A program made the translations under genes and the position numbers. Source: an uncultured Collinsella sp. (GTDB lineage: Bacteria > Actinomycetota > Coriobacteriia > Coriobacteriales > Coriobacteriaceae). Taken from it: a DNA stretch of 7,600 nucleotides. Positions 1-6,119 of this stretch are shown here, piece by piece. Under the pieces are notes generated by a model. It searched no databases and was not told the DNA's origin. It saw only the letters and a list, made by a program, of their open reading frames with translations. The stretch lies in NCBI GenBank assembly GCA_900757705.1, contig CAAEOW010000131.1:1-7600 (forward strand), in the 5' to 3' direction. Numbering within the stretch: position 1 is the first letter of the stretch; every line of letters starts with the position of its first letter.

Positions 1-59
1 GCCGGCGTAATGCCGGTGTTCTGCAGCAGGTGGTTAATATAGTTCTGGGTGTTCGCCAT
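1..59 (-). CDS. N-terminal fragment of an unidentified leftward gene
   Basis: A start codon (CAT on the plus strand at 57-59) opens a leftward frame that stays open to the window edge. The peptide begins MANTQNYINHLL and 19 full codons are visible. A good Shine-Dalgarno, GGAG, lies 5 nt upstream of the ATG on the minus strand (plus-strand CTCC at 65-68). The gene is divergent from the WYL regulator at 258, and the 198-bp gap is the right size for two promoters. A short amphipathic N-terminus like this would fit a soluble cytoplasmic protein; it vaguely recalls the start of some Coriobacteriia metallopeptidases, but 19 residues cannot support a function. That it is a coding start is an inference from the RBS, the open frame and the layout. 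Confidence 0.5.
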   Translation of the reverse strand, partial: MANTQNYINHLLQNTGITP

Positions 60-257
60 GTGCGCTCCACATCCATAATCCGACAAATAGGCCCAATGCA
101 TGCACATTAGAACCGTATATAGTCGAAAGTATACCCCGAGCGAGCGCAAACGACCGAATTCGGGCCATCTTAACGCCGCGAGCGGACAAGGATATAGCCT
201 AATCTCCATATCGGACTAAAATCATGGCATCAAACGACCTTCTCATGCGAGGATTCT
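60..257. promoter_or_regulatory. Divergent intergenic region with candidate promoters
   Basis: This 198-bp gap between two divergent starts is less GC-rich than the genes beside it. On the plus strand the best promoter-like pair I can find is TTAACG (170-175) and TATAGC (193-198) with a 17-bp spacer, each 4/6 to the sigma-70 consensus. A better -10 alone, TAAAAT, lies at 217-222 but has no -35 at the right distance. On the minus strand TATACT (plus 128-133) is a possible -10 for the leftward gene. The region holds two perfect short palindromes, TGCATGCA (97-104) and CCGAATTCGG (154-163), and an inverted pair GTATA/TATAC (115-119 and 130-134). Any of these could be operator half-sites. The Shine-Dalgarno AGGA (250-253) serves the ATG at 258. 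Confidence 0.4.
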
Positions 258-1280
258 ATGACGGCAAGCGACGCGACCGCGACAATTAAAAAGGGGGCAC
301 CCGAGCCCGGTTTCGATAAAACGGCTCAGCGCATCCTCAACCTTTTCTTTGTACTCAACAGTTCTCCCGAACCGCTGACGACCGAGCAAATCGTCCTGGA
401 TTCCGATTTGGGATACGGCTCGGGCAATATCGACTCAGACAAGCGCAAGTTCCGCCGCGATCGCGACAAGCTGCTCGAACGCGGCATCGTTATCAGGGAG
501 GTTCGTGCTGCCGGAGCGCAGGAAACCGAGGAGAGCGCGTGGACGATCGACCGCGAGCACACGTTTGCCGCTGGCGGTCTCATCACCGCAGACGATGCCG
601 ACATCCTGCTCAATGCCATCGACCAGACACTCGCGGCGGGCTCATCCGCCTTTGCCGCGCCGCTTGCCGACATTCGCTCCAAGATTGCCTACCTCACCGG
701 CATGTCGACGACAGGAGAGGCACCGATTCGCCGCTCTCCCGCCGTCGATGCGGTATGGAGCGCCTTTGCCGAGCGTTGCGCGCTGCGCTTTTTGTACCAA
801 AACGGACGCGGAGAACAACGCGAGCGGACCGTTTGCATCTACGGCATGTTCGAGCGCGAGGGTACGGCATACTTCTGCGGCCTCGACAATGCCACAGGCA
901 ATATCAGAACATTCCGCTGCGACCGCATCATTCGCGCCTGGAGACCTTCGAAAGCCTACGCCATTCCTGCGGATTTCAACCTCAACGATTACTTATTCTT
1001 TGAGTTCGATTTTGCCGACCGCTCACCCGTTGCGGCTACGTTCTCGTTCGCGCGTGAAGCGCAGGCCGATATGATCAGCGGTCTCACACGCGGACGAGGC
1101 GAACTCATGCGCACCGAAACAGGTTGGACCTGGACCGTTGACGTGCGCGACTTTGAAGCCGCAGCCTCGTTTTGCATGGCTCATGCCATGGATGGTATGA
1201 GGCCCGTCGCCCCCGATTCTCTCAAGCAGGCGTGGAATCACCTCATCGAAAGGACGGTGCACGAGCATGCCCGTGCGTAA
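258..1280 (+). CDS. WYL-domain transcriptional regulator, PafB/PafC-like, first of a tandem pair
   Basis: A 340-residue probable DNA-binding regulator. An N-terminal winged helix-turn-helix spans about residues 23-82, starting QRILNLFFVLNSS and ending in the basic stretch KRKFRRDRDKLLERGI. A helical linker (about 104-150) precedes a WYL domain (about 163-240), recognisable by the ending GNIRTFRCDRI at residues 214-224. A WCX-like C-terminal part follows (about 255-335). The length is typical of HTH-WYL-WCX proteins. In this family the WYL domain senses a ligand; in mycobacterial PafBC it is reported to bind single-stranded DNA. The name-giving Trp-Tyr-Leu triplet is replaced here by Tyr-Phe-Cys (205-207), so ligand binding may differ. 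The ATG at 258 has AGGA 4 nt upstream. Its last 14 bases overlap the next WYL gene, so the two are probably co-transcribed and may form a heterodimer. The family call is firm; the PafB/C role is inferred from the pair arrangement. Confidence 0.88.
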   Translation: MTASDATATIKKGAPEPGFDKTAQRILNLFFVLNSSPEPLTTEQIVLDSDLGYGSGNIDSDKRKFRRDRDKLLERGIVIREVRAAGAQETEESAWTIDREHTFAAGGLITADDADILLNAIDQTLAAGSSAFAAPLADIRSKIAYLTGMSTTGEAPIRRSPAVDAVWSAFAERCALRFLYQNGRGEQRERTVCIYGMFEREGTAYFCGLDNATGNIRTFRCDRIIRAWRPSKAYAIPADFNLNDYLFFEFDFADRSPVAATFSFAREAQADMISGLTRGRGELMRTETGWTWTVDVRDFEAAASFCMAHAMDGMRPVAPDSLKQAWNHLIERTVHEHARA

Positions 1281-2184
1281 ACTCACCAGCGAGCAAAGAC
1301 TCTCGCGCGCCATCGATATCATGGAGGCCCTCTACGCTGCCGGCGAGAATGGCATGACACGAGACGAGCTTTGCAGCCGCTTTGATATCACGGGGGCATC
1401 GCTCGACGAGATTCTCGAGATCGTCTCGACGCTTGCGGACCGAGAATCGGGCGCACGTATTATCTGCGAGCACCGTGGCGAGTGCGTGGTCCTCACCGGT
1501 GATGCGGGGCGCGTGCTGCCACTGCGTCTGAGTGCCGCCGAGGGCGCTGTGCTCAACCATGAACTTGAATCATTGGGGATCGAACCCCAAGCGGCGGCTC
1601 GAATACGGCGCGCCCTTCTTCCCAAAGAGCTCGGATACAACCAGCGCGTCTTTGACACCGTCGCCCACGGATCGCACTGGCAGCAGCTGAGCTGCGCCAT
1701 TCGGGACGGCGTTCGCTGCCGCATCTCGTATCGCTCGATGGACGATGCACGGTCACGCGAGCGTCTGGTCGACCCCTTGCGCATTACGGCAAACGGCGAC
1801 CAAACATACCTGATTGCCTGGGATGTCGCGGTCGATGAACAGCGTACCTATCGTATGGATAAAATCGAGGGCCTGGTCTTGACCGACGACTCCGTCGTGC
1901 GCCACGAACCGGAGCCCGCGACCCTCCATGACTCCCTCGCCCAGGCGGAGCGGAGCGCGAAGCTTCTCATGCCGCGCGCCTTGGCAGAGCGCCTGGACTG
2001 GCCCGGCATCATGTCGATTGAACCCAATGGGGCGGACAGCTCGACAGTGAATGTGCGCTACGGCTCCGAGCGCTGGCTGTTAAGCCAGGTAATCGCAGCG
2101 GGCGGGGCCATCCGCATCTTGGATGACCCCGCCCTGTCAGAGCGTCTGTGCGATATGGCAAAATCCCTCGTCTGTCCGCTTTAG
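1267..2184 (+). CDS. WYL-domain transcriptional regulator, PafB/PafC-like, second of a tandem pair
   Basis: A 305-residue HTH-WYL-WCX regulator. The N-terminal helix-turn-helix covers about residues 8-60 (RLSRAIDIMEALYAAGENG, then TRDELCSRFDITGASLDEIL). The WYL domain lies at about 135-205, with TYLIAWD at 180-186 and QRTYRMDKI at 192-200. It keeps the Tyr-Leu but has Thr in place of Trp. A WCX-like C-terminus runs from about 258 to 303 (VNVRYGSERWLLSQVIAAGG). It starts inside the end of the first WYL gene in another frame. The best Shine-Dalgarno, AAAGGA (1249-1254), is 12 nt from the ATG, rather far, so translation may depend on coupling to ribosomes finishing the upstream gene. The two proteins differ clearly in sequence, so this is an old pair rather than a recent duplication. 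The stop codon overlaps that of the convergent dinG gene. Target promoters cannot be read from the window. Confidence 0.88.
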   Translation: MPVRKLTSEQRLSRAIDIMEALYAAGENGMTRDELCSRFDITGASLDEILEIVSTLADRESGARIICEHRGECVVLTGDAGRVLPLRLSAAEGAVLNHELESLGIEPQAAARIRRALLPKELGYNQRVFDTVAHGSHWQQLSCAIRDGVRCRISYRSMDDARSRERLVDPLRITANGDQTYLIAWDVAVDEQRTYRMDKIEGLVLTDDSVVRHEPEPATLHDSLAQAERSAKLLMPRALAERLDWPGIMSIEPNGADSSTVNVRYGSERWLLSQVIAAGGAIRILDDPALSERLCDMAKSLVCPL

Positions 2185-2194
2185 CGGCGCCGCT
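2176..2194. other. Dyad symmetry across two convergent stop codons
   Basis: CCGCT (2176-2180) and AGCGG (2183-2187) form a 5-bp inverted repeat around a 2-nt centre that contains part of both stop codons. It runs into a perfect 12-bp palindrome, AGCGGCGCCGCT (2183-2194). Neither has a U-tract on either strand, so it is not a standard intrinsic terminator. It may be a by-product of the Arg codons at the end of dinG. Confidence 0.3.
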
Positions 2195-5075
2195 CGTGGC
2201 GTGCGCGCCACAGCTGCAGATAGTGACCGATCTGCGCCGATTCAATGCGCTGGTAGGAGCTCGTGGGCAGCGACGTTAAGAACTTCTTTCCGTAGCCCTT
2301 CGTCACTAGGCGCGGGTCGGCCAGAATCAGCACACCGCAATCGGTCGATGAGCGAATGAGGCGACCGGCTGCCTGCTTGACCTCGAGCACGGCCTCGGGC
2401 AGAGAATAGCGCACCCAAGCGCGGTCTTCGCGCAGATTGCGCTCGCATGAGAGCGGGTCTGTGGGGCTCGAGAACGGCAGCTTGGGGATGATGACGCAGC
2501 GCAGCGTCTCGCCGCTGGCGTCAAACCCTTCCCAAAAGGCCTTAAGCGCAAAGAGCGACGAGGTCGGTTCGTTGATAAAGCGATCGCGTAGACGGCGAGG
2601 GGACGAGTTGCGCTGCTGGCAGTTGAGTTCCAGACCCGCACGAGCCATCTTGGGCTCGACGCGAGCGTACAGCTCCTCCATGTCGCGCCTGTTGGTGAAC
2701 AGCGTGAGCACCGATCCGCCCATGGCAAGATGGGCGTCGACCAGCACTCGCTCGAGCGCCGTAAGATAGCTCTCGCGATCGCGCGGATCGGGGATATCGC
2801 CCGCAACGACTACAGCCATATTCGAATCGAAGTCGTAGCTCGAATCCAAGTGCAGCGACGATGATGTCGAGGCACCGATGCGATCGAGGCCGACGGCGTG
2901 GTTAAAGTGCTCAAAGCTCTTGGAAACCGTCATGGTCGCCGATGCAAAGATAGCCGTGTGGACCTCGGGCAGCCACTCGGTTGCCAAGGCCTCGCCAATA
3001 TCGATGCGCTCCGCGGTCATCGACTCGCCGCCGGCGCGCAATCTGCGATTGACTTGCAGCGAGTACACGTAGTGCTCATCGGTACCGTCAATGATGAGTT
3101 TGAGGTTCTCGGCCAGCTCGTGTAGGCGGCGCGAGATATCACCCAGGTCGACAACAACCTCGGGCTTGTCGGCGGCAACGACTTGCACCAGCGCGTCGAC
3201 GCTCTTGTCAGCTTGTTCCAATGCATCGATGGCAGCGTAGGCCGACTGTAAGAAATCATGCCAGTCGTCAGATTCGCGCAGTTCGGGGCCAATCCATAGG
3301 TTCGCATTGTCGTAGCCGCCGCGGGCACGGCGGCCAAGCTCGCGAACGCCGTCAAACACATCGGCAATCGCCATGCTCGCACGCACAACTGTCGACGTCG
3401 CCTTGGCGGTAAGACCCAGGTAGAGCGTAGAGCCCTCCGTGGTTGCCAAATCGCGGGAAACCTGGCTCAGCGCACCGGCGCTCGAGCCACCCAGGCGCTC
3501 AAACAGAACGCGCGATTCATCCGCCGACACCACGCGCGCCCATTGACGGCGTGCCTCGCGCTCGATGGAGTGGGCCTCATCGATCACCCAGTGACGGATC
3601 GGAGGCAAGATTCTGCCCTCGGCCGCAACATTGCGGAACAGCAGGGAATGGTTGGTGACCACCACATCGGCATGCGCCGCGCGACGGCGGGCGCCGTGGA
3701 CCAGGCATTTATCGGGGAAAAACGGGCAGAGGCGACGGGCACACTCGCGCGACGCCGTCGTAAAGTCGGGACGGTTGACGCTGCGCCAGCGAATGCCAAG
3801 CGAGTCGAGGTCGCCATCGGCCGACTGACACACGTACGCCATGATGACCGCGACTGCCGTAAGCGTGTCGGCAGGATCACGCTTGGTCGTAATTTCGACT
3901 TGGCCGCGGCTCATGCGCTCAAGCTTACGCAAGCATGGATAGTGGTCATAGCCCTTGAGGGCGCAAAACGATAGGTCTCCGTCCAGCTGCTCGGCAAGTT
4001 TGGGCAGCTCATGATACATGAGCTGGTCGGCAAGATTATTCGATTTAGTCGCGATACCAACCGTGATATTGTTGCGGCGCGCGGCCTCGGCAAAAGGCAC
4101 CAGATAGGCCATCGATTTGCCGACGCCTGTCCCCGCCTCAATCACGCGATGCGTTCCCGTAACGAGTGCGTCACGGACCTCGAGTGCCATCGCGATCTGC
4201 TCATCGCGCGGCTCGTACGTGGGATACATGCGATTAACCAGGCCGCCTGGGGCATAGTCCGCCTCGATTTCCTCGCTGCTCGGCATCTTAAGGACCGGTA
4301 GCTCGTCCGCATCAACGCGATCATCGGCCCGATCGGCCTTGAGTACGTCGGCGCGGGCGGCGCTGAGAGAGAAGATGGAACCTGGGTTCTGTCCCGCCAA
4401 GAACGAGAAGATGGGACGATAGGACCAGGGTACGTCGGGGTGCATGTCGGCCAGGCGCGCCATTAAGCCCTGAGGCAAGTCGGTGAGCGCCACGAGCAGC
4501 ACGCGCCACACACCACACAGGGCGTCGACATCGGCGTTGGCGCGGTGCGACACCGAGTCGCAGCCAAACAGGTCGGCCATGAAAGACAGCTTATGCGAGG
4601 CCAGGCGCGGAAGCGCGATGCGCGACAGTGCCAGCGAATCGATCCAGATGTCGCTGACGTTGACACCGCCCTTGACCGACTCGATAAACGAACGGTCGAA
4701 GGTGGCATTATGCGCAATCACCGGGCAGCCGCCGACAAAATCGGCGAGAGCGGCCACGGCCTCGACGGCCGATGGGGCATCCACCACATCGGCGTTTGTG
4801 ATGCTCGTGAGTTCGGTAATCTCGGCGGGAATCAGCTGCTTGGGATGCACGAAGGTATCGAACCGATCGACAACCTCGCGGCCCGAAAGGCGGGCCGCTG
4901 ATATCTCGATAAGCTCGTTGTCCTGCACCGAAAGACCCGTGGTCTCGGTATCGAGGACGATAACATCTTCCTCGATGAGACCAAACGATTGGGTTTTGGC
5001 GCGCTCGGCAAGCGTGGCATAGGAATCGATGACAAACTGCGGCGTTCCCGACGAAACAGCGTCCTCGATTAGCAT
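2181..5075 (-). CDS. dinG: DinG-family ATP-dependent helicase with N-terminal DEDDh 3'-5' exonuclease domain
   Basis: A 964-residue cytoplasmic DNA-repair protein. Residues 38-190 form a DEDDh (DnaQ/epsilon-like) exonuclease with all expected residues: DTETTG (D42, E44), HNATFD (H122, D127) and HRANADVD (H177, D182). From about residue 285 comes an XPD/DinG superfamily 2 helicase: Walker A AGTGVGKS (314-321), the probable Fe-S segment with C381, C445, C450 and C457, TNHSLLF (474-480), DEAH (499-502), SATM (712-715), and motif VI QAAGRLIRS (901-909). Every catalytic motif I looked for is intact. The family unwinds DNA 5' to 3', including D-loops and R-loops; the exonuclease-bearing form is the Gram-positive type. 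C371 is an alternative first ligand. The ATG at 5075 lies 7 bp inside the end of ddl and has only a poor GAGCGGG-like ribosome site, so translation is probably coupled to ddl. Whether it is a processive helicase, an exonuclease, or both is inferred from motifs only. Confidence 0.93.
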   Translation of the reverse strand: MLIEDAVSSGTPQFVIDSYATLAERAKTQSFGLIEEDVIVLDTETTGLSVQDNELIEISAARLSGREVVDRFDTFVHPKQLIPAEITELTSITNADVVDAPSAVEAVAALADFVGGCPVIAHNATFDRSFIESVKGGVNVSDIWIDSLALSRIALPRLASHKLSFMADLFGCDSVSHRANADVDALCGVWRVLLVALTDLPQGLMARLADMHPDVPWSYRPIFSFLAGQNPGSIFSLSAARADVLKADRADDRVDADELPVLKMPSSEEIEADYAPGGLVNRMYPTYEPRDEQIAMALEVRDALVTGTHRVIEAGTGVGKSMAYLVPFAEAARRNNITVGIATKSNNLADQLMYHELPKLAEQLDGDLSFCALKGYDHYPCLRKLERMSRGQVEITTKRDPADTLTAVAVIMAYVCQSADGDLDSLGIRWRSVNRPDFTTASRECARRLCPFFPDKCLVHGARRRAAHADVVVTNHSLLFRNVAAEGRILPPIRHWVIDEAHSIEREARRQWARVVSADESRVLFERLGGSSAGALSQVSRDLATTEGSTLYLGLTAKATSTVVRASMAIADVFDGVRELGRRARGGYDNANLWIGPELRESDDWHDFLQSAYAAIDALEQADKSVDALVQVVAADKPEVVVDLGDISRRLHELAENLKLIIDGTDEHYVYSLQVNRRLRAGGESMTAERIDIGEALATEWLPEVHTAIFASATMTVSKSFEHFNHAVGLDRIGASTSSSLHLDSSYDFDSNMAVVVAGDIPDPRDRESYLTALERVLVDAHLAMGGSVLTLFTNRRDMEELYARVEPKMARAGLELNCQQRNSSPRRLRDRFINEPTSSLFALKAFWEGFDASGETLRCVIIPKLPFSSPTDPLSCERNLREDRAWVRYSLPEAVLEVKQAAGRLIRSSTDCGVLILADPRLVTKGYGKKFLTSLPTSSYQRIESAQIGHYLQLWRARHERRR

Positions 5076-6034
5076 GCAACGCCCGCTCGACGAAGTCCCA
5101 TACGAATCAGACTGTCACACACCTGCGGGAACGTCATGTCATCGGTGTGGCGAATCTCATCCGGATACAGCGATGTATCGGTCATGCCGGGAATCGTGTT
5201 GGTCTCGAGGATGACGGGGCCATCCTCGCTCACGATAAAGTCGCTGCGCGAGATACCCAGGCAGCCGAGTGCCTTATGGGCAGCACAGGCGAGCTCCTGA
5301 GCACGAGCGTAGTTCTCGGGTGAAATCTGCGCCGGAATGCGATGGATGTCCGTAGGGTCGACATACTTCACGTCCAGATCGTAAAACTCGCAGTCCTCGG
5401 GCTTACGGATTTCAACAATCGGCAGGGCGCGCACGTCATCCTCGCCGTATACGCCGACGGTGATCTCGGTACCCTCGATGCACTTCTCGACCAGCACTTT
5501 GTCGCCGTACTCAAACGCCTTGGCGATTGCCGCGGGCAGCTCGGATGGCTCATGGACCAGGGAAATGCCATAGCTGGAACCGTTTACGGCCGGCTTCACA
5601 AAGCAGCGGTCGCCACAAACCTCGACGATATGATCGATATCGACCTCATCGCCCACCTCGAGCGCGAGGCCGGGGGCAATGGGAATGCCCGCCTTGGCGT
5701 ACAGGAGCTTCGAGACCTCCTTGTCGGCACCGCAGGCGCTTGCGAGCACGGCCGAGGCCGTGTAGGGGATACCCAAGGTCTCCATGGCACCCTGCATGGC
5801 GCCATCCTCACCGCCGGCGCCGTGCATGGCGATAAACGCCACGTCGAAACCACCGGTCGCCATGGTTACCATAAAATCATCGGCAGCCGTGTCGAGCAGC
5901 TCCACCGAGGTGTAGCCGGCCTCCTTCAAGGCCGCCACGACGTTCTTTCCCGAATTGAGCGAAATCTCGCGCTCAGCGGAATGACCGCCCGCCAAGACCG
6001 CTACGTGCATGTTCTCTAGGCTTTTACCCGGCAT
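5069..6034 (-). CDS. ddl: D-alanine--D-alanine ligase
   Basis: A 321-residue ATP-grasp enzyme that joins two D-alanines to make the dipeptide added to UDP-MurNAc-tripeptide in cytoplasmic peptidoglycan precursor synthesis. Family signatures are in order: GGHSAEREISLNSG (16-29), with E21 matching catalytic Glu15 of E. coli DdlB; HGAGGEDGAMQG (71-82); the FVKPA ATP-binding strand (145-149); NGSSYG (151-156), the serine loop; the omega-loop FYDLDVKY (217-224), with Y224 matching DdlB Tyr216; SRSDF (262-266); and ETNTIPGMTDTSLYP (277-291), with metal and phosphate ligands E277 and N279. The omega-loop Tyr fits a D-Ala-D-Ala enzyme rather than a VanA-type D-lactate ligase. The length is close to the usual 305-365. 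A strong Shine-Dalgarno fixes the ATG at 6034 rather than the internal ATG at 6010 (residue 9). It is the first gene of a probable ddl-dinG operon. Confidence 0.96.
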   Translation of the reverse strand: MPGKSLENMHVAVLAGGHSAEREISLNSGKNVVAALKEAGYTSVELLDTAADDFMVTMATGGFDVAFIAMHGAGGEDGAMQGAMETLGIPYTASAVLASACGADKEVSKLLYAKAGIPIAPGLALEVGDEVDIDHIVEVCGDRCFVKPAVNGSSYGISLVHEPSELPAAIAKAFEYGDKVLVEKCIEGTEITVGVYGEDDVRALPIVEIRKPEDCEFYDLDVKYVDPTDIHRIPAQISPENYARAQELACAAHKALGCLGISRSDFIVSEDGPVILETNTIPGMTDTSLYPDEIRHTDDMTFPQVCDSLIRMGLRRAGVAC

Positions 6035-6119
6035 GGGCAGACTCCTCCTCTATAATTTCTGCAGCTGATACCATATTGTAGCGATACCCTCTACGTTTCC
6101 CCAAAATCGAAAGGCTTCC
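6035..6119. promoter_or_regulatory. Divergent promoter region between ddl and rlmN
   Basis: An 85-bp gap that must carry promoters for both directions. On the plus strand a perfect -10 hexamer TATAAT sits at 6051-6056, directly beside the ddl ribosome site; the -35 at 17 bp (CCGGCA, 6028-6033) is only 3/6 and would lie inside the ddl start. Transcription from it would give rlmN a leader of roughly 57 nt. On the minus strand TACAAT (plus 6075-6080) is a good -10 for ddl with a weak -35 (TTGGGG at 18 bp or TGGGGA at 17 bp). A direct repeat GATACC occurs at 6067-6072 and 6083-6088, flanking the minus-strand -10. The rlmN ribosome site is GAAAGG (6109-6114), 5 nt before its ATG. Promoter positions are predictions by eye. 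Confidence 0.5.
6042..6050 (-). promoter_or_regulatory. Strong ribosome binding site of ddl
   Basis: The minus strand reads GAGGAGGAG here, 7 nt before the ATG at 6034. This near-perfect match to the anti-Shine-Dalgarno decides the start codon in favour of residue 1 over the Met at residue 9, which has no comparable site. It also suggests strong translation of ddl and, through coupling, of dinG. Confidence 0.85.

Noticed and set aside
78..86. Minus-strand TTGTCGGAT, partly matching the PafBC-controlled promoter motif TTGTCRGTG
   Set aside because: It is 7/9 for the first block, but the sequence 8 bp further on is TGGAGC rather than TANNNT. It overlaps the ribosome-site region of the leftward gene rather than a promoter position.
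258..2184. WYL regulators as part of a phage-defence or CRISPR island
   Set aside because: WYL proteins can regulate such systems, but no nuclease, methylase, reverse transcriptase, CRISPR repeat or toxin gene is visible, and the neighbours are ordinary chromosomal genes.
5342..6019. A 225-codon open frame antisense to ddl
   Set aside because: It is in the same mirrored frame relationship, explained by codon bias in ddl, whose catalytic motifs are all intact. There is no good start context.
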